From: Advenella sp048381675
GTDB taxonomy: Bacteria; Pseudomonadota; Gammaproteobacteria; Burkholderiales; Burkholderiaceae_B
Direction of reading: 5' to 3'
Length of the DNA stretch: 64,000 nucleotides
NCBI RefSeq assembly: GCF_048381675.1
Contig: NZ_JBLWIS010000002.1
Location: 372,001-436,000 of the forward strand
In this document: positions 26,211 through 37,926 of the stretch, in pieces
Position numbering within the stretch: position 1 is the first letter of the stretch
How the letters are laid out: every line of letters begins with the position of its first letter
Position numbers and translations under genes: made by a program
Notes under the pieces: generated by a model
What the model saw: only the letters and a program-made list of their open reading frames with translations
The model's database searches: none
What the model was told of the DNA's origin: nothing

Positions 26211-26225
26211 TTTTGACCTCTGCCC

Positions 26226-27911
26226 TTAGATTAATACCCGGCGGAAGTCCGCCAGCAATGAACCCAAATAGGCATTGAAACGCGCAGCAAGCGCACCATC
26301 AATAACCCTGTGATCATAGGACAATGACAGAGGTATGGTCAGGCGTGGCTCAAAAGCCTGGCCATTCCAAACCGGTTTATAAGAAGAACGGCAAACACCC
26401 AGGATTGCCACTTCAGGCGCATTGATAATGGGCGTAAATGAAGTACCGCCAATCCCGCCTAATGAAGAAATGGTAAAACAGCCGCCCTGCATTTGTGATG
26501 GAGAAAGTTTTCCATCACGGGCCAGCTTGGCCAGTTCAGCCGTTTCTTTGGCAATGTCGGTAATCGACTTTTTGTCCGCATCTTTAAGCACTGGCACAAC
26601 CAACCCATTTGGCGTATCAGCGGCAAAACCAATGTGAAAATATTTTTTCAAGACCAATTGGTCGCCATCGAGCGATGCATTGAATTCAGGGAATTTTTTC
26701 AGGGCAGCAACCACTGCCTTGATAATGAAAGCCAACATGGTGAACTTGATACCGGCTTTCTCATTCTCTTTGTTCAGTTTTACCCGAAGTGCTTCCAAAT
26801 CGGTAATATCCGCCTCATCATTATTGGTAACATGAGGAATCATGACCCAGTTACGATGCAGGTTGGCACCTGAAATTTTCTTGATACGCGACAAGGGTTT
26901 GGCTTCGATCGGGCCAAACTTGGCAAAATCAATTTTTGGCCAATCAAGTACCGACAAACCGCCAGCCCCAACACTAGTGCTGGTGGTAGTGGAATGTGCG
27001 CTCATGGCAGCAGTGAGGGTTGCCTTCACATATTTGCGCACATCATCCTGTGTAATCCGGTTCTTTTCACCAGTCCCTTTCACTTGGGCAAGATCCACAC
27101 CCAGTTCACGTGCAAACTTGCGCACAGAAGGAGAGGCATGCGGCAAGTTACGACTTGGCAATGCAGTAGGTGCAAAAGAAGCGGTAGGCGAAACCCTGAA
27201 CTCAGAAGGAACCGTGGCCGTTTCATCAATGCGGTCGGAACTAGGCAGCTTCACCATGGTTTGCGTAGCTTGCGCCGCCTGCTGAGGTTGTGCTGGTACT
27301 GGCGCAGCGCTGGCATTAGCACCGTTAGTGCTAAGCTCCAACACCAAAGATCCCTTGGCGACCTTATCTCCAACCTTTACTGCTATTGCGGTCACTGTCC
27401 CTGCATGGGATGATGGAATTTCCATGGAGGCCTTATCAGACTCCACGGTTATCAGGCTAGACTCTGCCTCTACGGTATCGCCAACCGCCACCAAGAGTTC
27501 AATTACCTCAACCTCACTAAAGTCGCCGATATCAGGTACAACAACGCTTACCGTCCCACCCGCGACCGCTGGTGCTGGCTGCACAGCCGCTGGCGCTTCT
27601 GCAGCCGCTTGGCTAACAGCAACCGCGGTCTCCTCAGCCGCTGCAGGAGCAGCCTGCACGCTGGCCTCACCAGCGGCCTCCAGCTCAAGAATCACGCTGC
27701 CTTCTTTAACCTTGTCACCCAATTTCACTTTCAGGCTTTTCACAACGCCGGCTTCTGAAGACGGGATTTCCATAGAGGCCTTATCAGACTCAACGGTAAT
27801 CAGACTTTGTTCCGCCTTAACATGATCTCCAACAGCAACCAGTAATTCGATGACCTCAACCTCACTGAAATCTCCGATATCCGGCACTTTAATTTCTAAC
27901 AATTTACTCAT
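26226..27911 (-). CDS. aceF: Pyruvate dehydrogenase E2, dihydrolipoamide acetyltransferase
   Basis: E2 is the structural core of the complex and transfers acetyl groups from lipoate to CoA. Two lipoyl domains (residues 2-78 with Lys44, and 121-194 with Lys160) are joined by Ala/Pro-rich linkers. A peripheral-subunit binding domain follows (about 258-295, SPSVRKFARELGVDLAQV), and then the catalytic domain with the HRVIDG motif (His534, Asp538). The 561 residues fit a two-lipoyl E2. The lipoyl domains are almost identical to each other and to that of LpdA, down to long shared DNA stretches. Spacing to aceE is 11 bases. Confidence 0.97.
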   Translation of the reverse strand: MSKLLEIKVPDIGDFSEVEVIELLVAVGDHVKAEQSLITVESDKASMEIPSSEAGVVKSLKVKLGDKVKEGSVILELEAAGEASVQAAPAAAEETAVAVSQAAAEAPAAVQPAPAVAGGTVSVVVPDIGDFSEVEVIELLVAVGDTVEAESSLITVESDKASMEIPSSHAGTVTAIAVKVGDKVAKGSLVLELSTNGANASAAPVPAQPQQAAQATQTMVKLPSSDRIDETATVPSEFRVSPTASFAPTALPSRNLPHASPSVRKFARELGVDLAQVKGTGEKNRITQDDVRKYVKATLTAAMSAHSTTTSTSVGAGGLSVLDWPKIDFAKFGPIEAKPLSRIKKISGANLHRNWVMIPHVTNNDEADITDLEALRVKLNKENEKAGIKFTMLAFIIKAVVAALKKFPEFNASLDGDQLVLKKYFHIGFAADTPNGLVVPVLKDADKKSITDIAKETAELAKLARDGKLSPSQMQGGCFTISSLGGIGGTSFTPIINAPEVAILGVCRSSYKPVWNGQAFEPRLTIPLSLSYDHRVIDGALAARFNAYLGSLLADFRRVLI

Positions 27912-27922
27912 ATCGAAAGACC

Positions 27923-30631
<2,709 letters not shown>

Positions 30632-30647
30632 CGTTTTCTCCTGTTAA

Positions 30648-30666
30648 GATTTGCTTTGAGCAAATC
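30648..30666 (-). promoter_or_regulatory. Inverted repeat beside the aceE ribosome site
   Basis: GATTTGCT and AGCAAATC (8-bp arms) surround a 3-base centre, immediately upstream of the aceE AGGAG. It could be a protein operator or an mRNA hairpin affecting translation. No known factor can be assigned. Confidence 0.4.
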
Positions 30667-30704
30667 GCTTATTTTTTAATCTTGTTCTGCTCCAATTAAA
30701 GCAC

Positions 30705-30740
30705 ACTGTACCTTAAAAACAGAATACGGCAAGGCTTGCC
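30705..30740 (-). promoter_or_regulatory. Possible aceE promoter overlapped by an inverted repeat
   Basis: On the minus strand TTGCCG (30727-30732) and TACAGT (30705-30710) are spaced 16 bases apart, a plausible sigma-70 promoter for aceEF-lpdA. A perfect 6-1-6 inverted repeat, GGCAAG-G-CTTGCC (30728-30740), covers the -35 box, as expected of a repressor or activator site. Pattern match only. Confidence 0.38.
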
Positions 30741-30820
30741 ACCGGCACACCGGCAGCTAAATGCTAATAATGCATTACCTATTCTATGAGACAGAAAGCG
30801 TTCGCACAAGCAAAATTTTA

Positions 30821-30919
30821 TATAATGATATATCTTTTCATATTGTGAAATAATAAAGATATCTCACCAGGAACATTAAAAATTTACCTGCTGGCATAAA
30901 ACCAGTATCATAGGTAAAT
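30821..30919 (+). promoter_or_regulatory. Upstream region of the sensor kinase gene: TATAAT box and nested inverted repeat
   Basis: A perfect TATAAT (30821-30826) lies 140 bases before the kinase ATG, but no good -35 box is seen. Between them, arms ATTTACCT (30882-30889) and AGGTAAAT (30912-30919) enclose a smaller repeat, CTGG/CCAG (30891-30894 with 30902-30905). This could be a transcription factor site or a leader hairpin. Confidence 0.35.
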
Positions 30920-30967
30920 GTCTCAATTACAATACCCTTTTACTTTCAAGAATTTTTTGTAACATCA

Positions 30968-32701
30968 ATGTCTGACTTACCCAATAAATCCCTGCTGGCT
31001 TCGTCGTTTTATGACAATGCAAAAATAACAAAAAAAGGCCTTTATTGGATTACGCCCGTATTTGTACTTGTGCTGTACCTGCTCGTCATGACCGGTTTTT
31101 TCTGGCTGCAGCAAATACATAAAGAAAGCGTGATGTTTGTTACTGTCGACGAAGAAACCAAACAGCAACGCCTGATGTTTTTCGTCATGGCACTTTCCTT
31201 CATTATTATTATCAGCCTGCTCGCTTTGTGGCGATATACGCGTTTTCGCTCAAACGCCGAAGCCGCTTTGCTCGCAGAAACCAGCTTCCGGCGTGCCATG
31301 GAAAACTCCATGTCCACAGGTATGCGCGTCCTTGACATGCAAGGCCGCATTGCTTATGTAAACCCGGCTTTTTGCCGCATGATGGGCTGGAATGAAGCGG
31401 ATTTATTAGGTAAAAGCATTCCCTATCCTTACTGGGTTCCTGGCAAATATGACGAACACCAGCGTATTCTTGACACGCTCATGTCAGGAAAAACACCCAG
31501 CACCGGACTCGAGGTTGAAGCCCAACGTCGTGATGGCTCACGATTTACCTCACGCATGTATGTCTCTCCTTTGCGGGACCCCAACGGAGAACAAATTGGC
31601 TGGATGACCTCCATGACAGACATTACAGAACCCAAAAGGGTTCGCGAAGCCTTGACTGCCGCTCATGAACGCTTCATGACCGTGCTTGAAGGGCTGGATG
31701 ATGCGATTTCCGTTGTGGCAGATACGCCTGCCGGCCTGGAACTGCTTTTTGCAAACCGCACCTACCGCCGCCTTTTTGGTTCCCAGCCCAACGGACACAG
31801 TGAACTGATGGGTGGACGACGCGGCCGCTTCAGTGGCATGACCATTGAACAATATGCCCCTTCAGCAGATTGCTGGTTCGAAGTGCACCACCGCATGTTA
31901 ATTTGGACAGATGGCCGAAAGGTACGCATGCAGGTAGCCAGGGATATTACGGAAAGACGCAAGCACGAAGAAGACTCCCGGATCCAGCAGGAAAAAATCC
32001 AGCTAACCAGCCGGCTTACCACTATGGGAGAAATGGCTTCTTCCCTGGCTCACGAATTGAACCAGCCACTAACAGCTATTGCCAATTACAATATGGCGAT
32101 TGTGGCAATGATCAAGTCAGGCAATATATCCCAGGAAAAACTCCTGTCTGCCCTTGAGAAATCAGCAAACCAGGCAGAGCGGGCCGGAAAAATCATTAGT
32201 CGTATCCGCGAGTTTGTCAAACGAAGCGAGCCACGCCGCCAAAGCACACCTATCGCTAAAATTATAGACAACACATTGGATCTAGCCGAAATCGATGCCC
32301 GCAAGCGCCGCATCAAAATCGAGGCTAACGTGCCTGATGACCTGCCCAATGTGTTGGCCGACCCCATTCTTATCGAACAAGTATTGCTTAATCTGGTAAA
32401 AAATGGTCTTGAAGCCATGTCTAACAGTGAAGCCGACACGCTTTGCGTAAACGCCTACTTGCACGACAAGCAAATTGAAGTAAGGGTTATTGACCGTGGC
32501 CACGGCCTGAAAGAACCCGAACGCTTGTTTGAACCATTCTTCAGCACAAAGTCAGAGGGGCTTGGCATGGGACTCAATATTTGCAGAACAATTATTGAAT
32601 CTCACCATGGAAGACTCTGGGCTGAGGCAAATCCAGAAGGCGGAACCATCTTCCGCTTTTTGCTTCCCTGTGCTCCAAAAGAGCAACTCCAAGAACAATG
32701 A
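30968..32701 (+). CDS. PAS-domain sensor histidine kinase
   Basis: A membrane-anchored sensor kinase of 577 residues. Two membrane helices (about 26-48 and 69-88) flank a very short external loop of roughly 20 residues. A PAS domain follows (about 104-220, ending GWMTSMTDITEPKR), then a degenerate second PAS-like segment (about 232-330), a HisKA domain with phospho-acceptor His362 (SLAHELNQPLTAI), and an ATPase domain with N box NLVKNG (475-480), DRGHG (509-513) and GLGMGLNICR. The HELNQPL box resembles FixL and DctB-type kinases. The tiny external loop argues for a cytoplasmic or intramembrane signal read by PAS. The cognate regulator follows after 16 bases, and the pair is divergent from the pyruvate dehydrogenase operon. 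Confidence 0.9.
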   Translation: MSDLPNKSLLASSFYDNAKITKKGLYWITPVFVLVLYLLVMTGFFWLQQIHKESVMFVTVDEETKQQRLMFFVMALSFIIIISLLALWRYTRFRSNAEAALLAETSFRRAMENSMSTGMRVLDMQGRIAYVNPAFCRMMGWNEADLLGKSIPYPYWVPGKYDEHQRILDTLMSGKTPSTGLEVEAQRRDGSRFTSRMYVSPLRDPNGEQIGWMTSMTDITEPKRVREALTAAHERFMTVLEGLDDAISVVADTPAGLELLFANRTYRRLFGSQPNGHSELMGGRRGRFSGMTIEQYAPSADCWFEVHHRMLIWTDGRKVRMQVARDITERRKHEEDSRIQQEKIQLTSRLTTMGEMASSLAHELNQPLTAIANYNMAIVAMIKSGNISQEKLLSALEKSANQAERAGKIISRIREFVKRSEPRRQSTPIAKIIDNTLDLAEIDARKRRIKIEANVPDDLPNVLADPILIEQVLLNLVKNGLEAMSNSEADTLCVNAYLHDKQIEVRVIDRGHGLKEPERLFEPFFSTKSEGLGMGLNICRTIIESHHGRLWAEANPEGGTIFRFLLPCAPKEQLQEQ

Positions 32702-32717
32702 TTAAAGGAAACAAAAT

Positions 32718-33323
32718 ATGACAACAGATAATTGCACAATTTTTATCGTGGACGATGACGAAGCCGTAAGAGATTCGCTTCGTTGGTTGCTAGAAGCCAA
32801 TGGCTACCAGGTTCAATCATTCGAGAGCGGAGAACAGTTTCTCGAAAGCTATGACCCTTCAATGATCAGCGTGCTGATTGCGGATGTCCGTATGCCTGGC
32901 ATGACAGGACTGGAACTCCAGGAAGAGCTGATCAAGCGCAACGCCCCTCTCCCCATTGTCTTCATTACTGGCCACGGTGATGTGCCAATGGCCGTATCAA
33001 CCATGAAAAAAGGTGCGGTCGACTTCCTTGAAAAACCTTTCAATGAAGCCGATTTACGCGAAGTGATCGCCCATATGGTTGTACAGGCGCAAGACAAGGC
33101 TTCAATTGCTGAACAGCAAAAAAACCATCAGGAACTTCTTTCACGGCTGACATCACGTGAACAACAGGTACTGGGCCGTATTGTAGCCGGTCGGCTTAAC
33201 AAACAAATCGCCGATGACCTGAACATCAGCATTAAAACCGTTGAGGCCCATCGGGCCAATATCATGGAAAAACTCGAAGTAACCACTGTCGCTGACTTAA
33301 TGAAAGTGGCACTGGCTAAGTAA
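32718..33323 (+). CDS. FixJ/TtrR-type response regulator with LuxR-type HTH
   Basis: The 201-residue protein has a receiver domain with acidic pocket residues Asp12-14, phospho-acceptor Asp56 (IADVRMPGMTG), Thr84 and Lys107 (DFLEKPF). A GerE/LuxR-type helix-turn-helix at about 137-197 (LTSREQQVLGRIVAGRLNKQ, then IADDLNISIKTVEAHRANIM) indicates a DNA-binding transcription factor. It is surely the partner of the kinase immediately upstream (16-base gap, AAAGGAAAC ribosome site). Its targets are not known; the divergent aceE region with three inverted repeats is a natural candidate. folD follows after 21 bases. Confidence 0.92.
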   Translation: MTTDNCTIFIVDDDEAVRDSLRWLLEANGYQVQSFESGEQFLESYDPSMISVLIADVRMPGMTGLELQEELIKRNAPLPIVFITGHGDVPMAVSTMKKGAVDFLEKPFNEADLREVIAHMVVQAQDKASIAEQQKNHQELLSRLTSREQQVLGRIVAGRLNKQIADDLNISIKTVEAHRANIMEKLEVTTVADLMKVALAK

Positions 33324-33344
33324 TTAAATCGCAAGGACATTTGA

Positions 33345-34193
33345 ATGACTGCTCGCATTATTGACGGAAAAAAACTCGCCGAAACAATTAAACTGAATCT
33401 GGCGGATCGCATCAACGCACTTAAGGAAAAGGATATCATTCCCGGACTCACAGTGATTCTGGTAGGTGATGATCCGGCATCCCAGGTTTATGTCAGGAAC
33501 AAGGCCAATACATTTACCAAACTTGGCCTTAATTCTTCGGTAGAGCAATACCCGGCCAGCTTAAGCGAAGAAGCGCTGTGCGACCGAATTCGCGAACTCA
33601 ATAATGACCCCTCCGTTCACGGCATATTGGTTCAATTGCCCTTGCCCGCCAACCTTGACGCAAACAAAGTTATTGAAACCATCAGCCCTGAAAAAGACGT
33701 TGACGGATTTCATATCAGTAATGCCGGTGCATTAATGACCGGCCGGCCCTTGTTCATTCCATGCACACCTTATGGGGTCATGAAAATGCTTGAGTCAGAA
33801 AATGTTGAACTTCGCGGTGCCGAGGCGGTCGTAATAGGGGCCAGCAATATTGTTGGCAAGCCCATGGCACTGTTGTTGCAAAAAGCAGGCGCAACCGTCA
33901 CTATTTGCAACTCCAAAACCAAAGACCTGTCTGCACACACCAAGCGTGCCGATGTCCTCGTTGTCGCAACCGGACGCCCCGAAATGATTACCGGTGACAT
34001 GATCAAACCGGGCGCTATCGTCATTGATGTCGGCATTAACCGTGGTGCAGATGGTAAACTCAAAGGCGATGTAGAATTTTCTTCTGCCAAAGAGGTCGCC
34101 GGTGCCATCACGCCGGTTCCTGGTGGCGTTGGCCCCATGACCATTGTCATGCTGCTGGTCAACACTATCGAAGCCGCAGAACGTAAACTTTAA
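33345..34193 (+). CDS. folD: Methylenetetrahydrofolate dehydrogenase / cyclohydrolase
   Basis: FolD interconverts 5,10-methylene-THF, 5,10-methenyl-THF and 10-formyl-THF, supplying one-carbon units for purines and formyl-Met. The 282-residue protein shows VGDDPASQVYVRNKA (containing the catalytic Tyr-x3-Lys), GILVQLPLP, PEKDVDGFH, and the NADP-binding VIGASNIVGKPMALLL. The C-terminal TPVPGGVGPMTIVMLLVNT is typical. It follows the response regulator after 21 bases and precedes prlC by 13 bases, so it may be transcribed from either or from its own promoter. Confidence 0.97.
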   Translation: MTARIIDGKKLAETIKLNLADRINALKEKDIIPGLTVILVGDDPASQVYVRNKANTFTKLGLNSSVEQYPASLSEEALCDRIRELNNDPSVHGILVQLPLPANLDANKVIETISPEKDVDGFHISNAGALMTGRPLFIPCTPYGVMKMLESENVELRGAEAVVIGASNIVGKPMALLLQKAGATVTICNSKTKDLSAHTKRADVLVVATGRPEMITGDMIKPGAIVIDVGINRGADGKLKGDVEFSSAKEVAGAITPVPGGVGPMTIVMLLVNTIEAAERKL

Positions 34194-34206
34194 TTTAGAA
34201 GAGTCC

Positions 34207-36261
34207 ATGAATAGCAATCCCTTATTAGCCCCCTTATCCGAACTCATTGATTACAGTGCCATCAAACCAGATCACCTAGCGCCCGCACTCAACAGCCTGC
34301 TGGATGATACACGGCAAGCCATTAATGAAATAGTTGAAAAGGTTAAAGAGCCAACCTGGGATTCTTTCATAGAACCTTTGGAGTACGACTCTGCCCGCTT
34401 ATGGCGGGCATGGTCGGTAGCCGGTCATTTGAATTCAGTTGTTAATACACCTGAATTACGCGATGCATACAATGAAATGCTCCCCAAAATGACCGAATTC
34501 TCAACTTGGATCGGTCTTAACAAAGACCTGTACAGGCAATACCTGAAAATTTCCCAAAGCGAAGCATTCAACCGCTTTACCCCAACCCGCAAACGCATTA
34601 TCGAATTGGCGTTGCAAAATTTCCGTCTTAGTGGCGTTGAACTGGAAGGTGAAGACAAAGAACGCTATGCTGAAATTAGCGAACAAATCGCATTAACTTC
34701 ACAAAAATTCTCAGAAAATTCACTGGATGCCGTCGACTCCTGGGAATGTATCGTGACCGATGCGTCAGAACTAGAGGGTTTGCCGCAAGATGCCATTAAT
34801 GCGGCCAAACAAACCGCCCAGGCAGAAAACAAGGAAGGCTGGAAATTCACACTTAAAATGCCTTCGTACCTGCCTGTCATGCAATATGCAAAAAACCAGG
34901 CCTTGCGTGAAAAACTCTATCGTGGCTATGCCACCATCGCCTCAGAGCAAGGTGATGCCAAGTACGACAACTCATCAAACATAGAAAAGCTGCTGGCCCT
35001 CAGAAACGAAGAGGCACAGTTGCTGGGTTATGGTGACTTTGCCGAAATGCGCCTTGAAACCCGCATGGCAGACAATGCTGGCCAAGTTGTTGATTTCCTG
35101 CGTAATCTTGCTTCGAAAGCAAAGCCCTTTGCCGAGCAAGACGTAGCCGCCCTCAAGCAATTTGCCAGCCAGTCTTTAGGCCTGAATGACCTTCAGCCTT
35201 GGGATTATGCCTATGTATCCGAACAATTGCGCCAATCCCGTTACGCTTATTCTGATGAAGAAGTAAAACAGTACTTACCGGAACCTAAAGTTATCGATGG
35301 CTTGTTTTATGTAATTGGTACCCTGTTCAAGGTTGAACTGGTTCCTTTCAAGGCACCCGTATGGCATGAAAGCGTTGCCGTTTATGCCGTTAAAGAGAAT
35401 GACCAGCTTATTGGCTATCTTTATACAGACCTGTACGCACGTGCCGGAAAACAAAGCGGTGCCTGGGTTGACAGTGAACGCACCCGCCACCTGCATGGCG
35501 ACAACCTGCATACACCGGTGGTTTACCTAACCTGCAACTTTCCACCACCGCAAGACAATAAACCTGCCCTACTTACCCACGATGATGTCATCACCCTGTT
35601 CCATGAGTCAGGACATGCGCTGCACGCACTGCTTTCCGAAGTCGATGAGCCAGCTGCCTCCCCATTTTCAAGCGTAGAATGGGATGCCATTGAACTGCCT
35701 TCCCAGTTCATGGAAAATTTCTGCTGGGAATGGTCGGTTCTGCAAAAACTGTCAGGACACTGGGAAACCGGGGAACCCATGCCTGAATCGCTTTACCAGA
35801 AAATGCTGGCCGCAAAAAATTATCAAAGTGGCATGCAAACCGTACGCCAGATTGAATTTGCCCTGTTTGACATGCTTTTGCACCTGCGTACCAGCCAGAC
35901 CTCTATTGAAGATGTCCTGTCCCTGCTTAATGAAGTACGCAAAGAAGTGGCCGTTATCATTCCACCGTCATGGCATCGCTTCCCGCATAATTTCTCCCAC
36001 TTGTTTGCTGGTGGTTATGGTGCCGGCTATTACAGTTATAAATGGGCAGAAGTGCTTTCATCTGATGCTTATGGCCTATTTGAAGAGCACCCCCTTGATA
36101 ATCAGGGTACGCTTAACCCCGCGATTGGCCACAAATTCCGGCAAGAAATCCTGGCTGTTGGGGGCTCCCGTCCCGCTGCAGAATCCTTCAAGGCTTTTCG
36201 TGGCCGTGAACCCAGCCCCGAAGCACTGCTGCGACATTGTGGCATGACAGAGGCTGCCTGA
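34207..36261 (+). CDS. prlC: Oligopeptidase A-like M3 zinc metallopeptidase
   Basis: M3 thimet-type oligopeptidases degrade short cytoplasmic peptides, including cleaved signal peptides. The zinc motif HESGHALH is at about residues 466-473, preceded by TLF as usual. The C-terminal YGAGYYSYKWAEVLSSDAYG block, with the substrate-binding Tyr and Gly residues, is also conserved. Length is 684 residues, as E. coli PrlC (680). The start ATG at 34207 has AGAAGAG upstream; an in-frame ATG at 34144 would overlap folD. A SCO1-type gene follows 22 bases later. Confidence 0.95.
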   Translation: MNSNPLLAPLSELIDYSAIKPDHLAPALNSLLDDTRQAINEIVEKVKEPTWDSFIEPLEYDSARLWRAWSVAGHLNSVVNTPELRDAYNEMLPKMTEFSTWIGLNKDLYRQYLKISQSEAFNRFTPTRKRIIELALQNFRLSGVELEGEDKERYAEISEQIALTSQKFSENSLDAVDSWECIVTDASELEGLPQDAINAAKQTAQAENKEGWKFTLKMPSYLPVMQYAKNQALREKLYRGYATIASEQGDAKYDNSSNIEKLLALRNEEAQLLGYGDFAEMRLETRMADNAGQVVDFLRNLASKAKPFAEQDVAALKQFASQSLGLNDLQPWDYAYVSEQLRQSRYAYSDEEVKQYLPEPKVIDGLFYVIGTLFKVELVPFKAPVWHESVAVYAVKENDQLIGYLYTDLYARAGKQSGAWVDSERTRHLHGDNLHTPVVYLTCNFPPPQDNKPALLTHDDVITLFHESGHALHALLSEVDEPAASPFSSVEWDAIELPSQFMENFCWEWSVLQKLSGHWETGEPMPESLYQKMLAAKNYQSGMQTVRQIEFALFDMLLHLRTSQTSIEDVLSLLNEVRKEVAVIIPPSWHRFPHNFSHLFAGGYGAGYYSYKWAEVLSSDAYGLFEEHPLDNQGTLNPAIGHKFRQEILAVGGSRPAAESFKAFRGREPSPEALLRHCGMTEAA

Positions 36262-36283
36262 TATATTTTTGGTACCAAGCGTG

Positions 36284-36901
36284 ATGATCAAGAAAACCCT
36301 GCTTTGCTCTATATTGGCTGCGGCTTTATTGCATTCTGTTCCTGCTGCAGCGCAAGAACCGGAAGTTACCAAGCCAAGTGTTATTTATAAAATTACAGGA
36401 CGTCTTCCCGATTTAAAATTCAGTTTGAATGGTGCACAAAACAAAACCATTACAGAAAAAGACGTCAAGGGCAAAGTTGTGCTTTTGTTTTTTGGCTATG
36501 CCAGTTGTCCTGACATCTGCCCCACAACCATGGCACAATTATCTGCCCTCAAAAGCATGCTCGGTAACAAGGCCAACAGTATACAAATACTGTTTCTTAG
36601 CGTAGATCCTCATCGGGACACTCCCGAAATTTTACAGGCTTACGTTGATGCCTTCGATAATGGTGCCATTGGCCTGACTGGCACCGAAAAACAAATTGCA
36701 GATATTGCACGTCGTTATCGTGTCGCCTACCAAATAGAAAAACCCCAACCCGGCAGCGACCCCAATAATTATGAAGTCATGCACGCGCGTGGAATCTATG
36801 TGTTTGATGCCAATGGTAAAGTCCAGTTTTTGGCTTCAGATAGCGAAGAACCGGAAATGCTGCTGGCTAAAATTCGCGATATTCTGCCCCCTTCCCCTTA
36901 A
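36284..36901 (+). CDS. SCO1/SenC-family copper/thioredoxin-like protein
   Basis: SCO proteins are membrane-attached or periplasmic thioredoxin-fold proteins that deliver copper to, or reduce, the CuA site of cytochrome c oxidase. Residues 1-24 look like a signal peptide (MIKKTLLCSILAAALL, then Ala-x-Ala). The copper ligands Cys75 and Cys79 (GYASCPDICPTT) and His167 (VMHARGIYVFD) are all present. I start at the ATG at 36284. In-frame TTG (36269) and GTG (36281) codons lie just upstream, and no start has an obvious ribosome site. No oxidase genes are in view; neighbours are prlC and a glutathione transferase. Confidence 0.9.
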   Translation: MIKKTLLCSILAAALLHSVPAAAQEPEVTKPSVIYKITGRLPDLKFSLNGAQNKTITEKDVKGKVVLLFFGYASCPDICPTTMAQLSALKSMLGNKANSIQILFLSVDPHRDTPEILQAYVDAFDNGAIGLTGTEKQIADIARRYRVAYQIEKPQPGSDPNNYEVMHARGIYVFDANGKVQFLASDSEEPEMLLAKIRDILPPSP

Positions 36902-36922
36902 CTTTCTAAACCGGAGTCTATT

Positions 36923-37738
36923 ATGATTACAATCCATCTCCTGGAGTCTTCAAGATCTTTTCGCATTGTCTGGCTTTTGGAAGAGTTGGGGCTTTCATAT
37001 CAAATAAAGCATCATCGCAGAACCCCGGAAACCTTCGAAGCAGAAAGTTCCCTGCATGATATTCACCAGCTTGGCGTGGCCCCCATACTCGACGATAATG
37101 GACTAACCCTGATAGAATCAGGCGCAATTATCGAATACCTGCTTAATCACTATGACCGCCGTGGACTGCGTCCACCTATCGCCTCTGCTGATTACAATCA
37201 ATATGCCCTATGGATGCATTTTGCCGAGGGCTCGCTGATGCCTGTATTATCCAAGTATCAGGCCATGCTGAAAATGGGTACAACCCGCGTGCCGTTTTTT
37301 GCCCGCTCCATCCTCAAGAAAGCGGTTAATGGCACCATCAATTCAAGTGTCATCCCCGAACTTGAAAAAAAACTCAAATTCATTGATGCAGAATTGGGCC
37401 AACACGGCTGGTTCTGTGGAAGCCAGTTTACCGCTGCGGACATCCAGATGTGTTACCCACTTGAACTGGCCGAAGCACGTGGATGCATCACAGCAGAAAT
37501 GCAAAACATTCAATCCTTTCTAAGTGCGGTCAAGGAAAGGCCTGCTTATAAAATGGCCCAAGATAAATCCGGTAATGCTATCGTGTCATTGGAAGATACT
37601 TTAAACGGAAATGATGAAACCGATGAGCATATCGATTCCAGGCAAGAATATGCAGCCAACAGCAATCCAGACAATGACGATCAGGAATACACGAGTGATC
37701 CGCACAACCCAAAAATACAAAACGACACCAAAAACTAA
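36923..37738 (+). CDS. Glutathione S-transferase family protein with acidic tail
   Basis: The N-terminal thioredoxin-like domain (about 1-80; SSRSFRIVWLLEELGL, GVAPILDDNGLTLIESGAII) and the helical C-terminal domain (about 90-205; GWFCGSQFTAADIQMCYPLE) are typical of bacterial GSTs. The family conjugates glutathione to electrophiles or acts in stress responses; the substrate is unknown. The unusual part is a tail of about 43 residues after SLEDTL, rich in Asp, Glu, Asn and Gln with no hydrophobic core, likely disordered. It raises the length to 271 against about 200-230 for the family. GGAG precedes the ATG. A bidirectional terminator follows. Confidence 0.88.
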   Translation: MITIHLLESSRSFRIVWLLEELGLSYQIKHHRRTPETFEAESSLHDIHQLGVAPILDDNGLTLIESGAIIEYLLNHYDRRGLRPPIASADYNQYALWMHFAEGSLMPVLSKYQAMLKMGTTRVPFFARSILKKAVNGTINSSVIPELEKKLKFIDAELGQHGWFCGSQFTAADIQMCYPLELAEARGCITAEMQNIQSFLSAVKERPAYKMAQDKSGNAIVSLEDTLNGNDETDEHIDSRQEYAANSNPDNDDQEYTSDPHNPKIQNDTKN

Positions 37739-37841
37739 ATATTTAATTTTTTGATGCAAATACACCGTACTGGCGTATTGTTTTTGTTTCGTGCAATATC
37801 GTCCTGAAACTACCTAGTTTGAATGTAGTTGCTTGCTTTAT

Positions 37842-37883
37842 AAAAAAACCTGGTTACCGCAAAAACGGCACCAGGTTTTTTTT
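37842..37883. terminator. Bidirectional terminator between the GST gene and livF
   Basis: Arms AAAAAACCTGGT and ACCAGGTTTTTT enclose a small inner CCG/CGG hairpin. A-runs and T-runs on both sides let it work for both convergent transcripts. The remainder of the 37739-37926 gap holds another weak repeat (AACTAC 37808-37813 with GTAGTT 37825-37830) and no gene. Confidence 0.88.
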
Positions 37884-37926
37884 AACCTAAATTGAAAAAT
37901 GACCTAGATACGAAAATATTGGTAGG

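Noticed and set aside
30632..30967. Possible small gene between aceE and the sensor kinase
   Set aside because: No frame with a credible start and ribosome site is seen; the stretch is AT-rich and filled with inverted repeats, consistent with a divergent control region.
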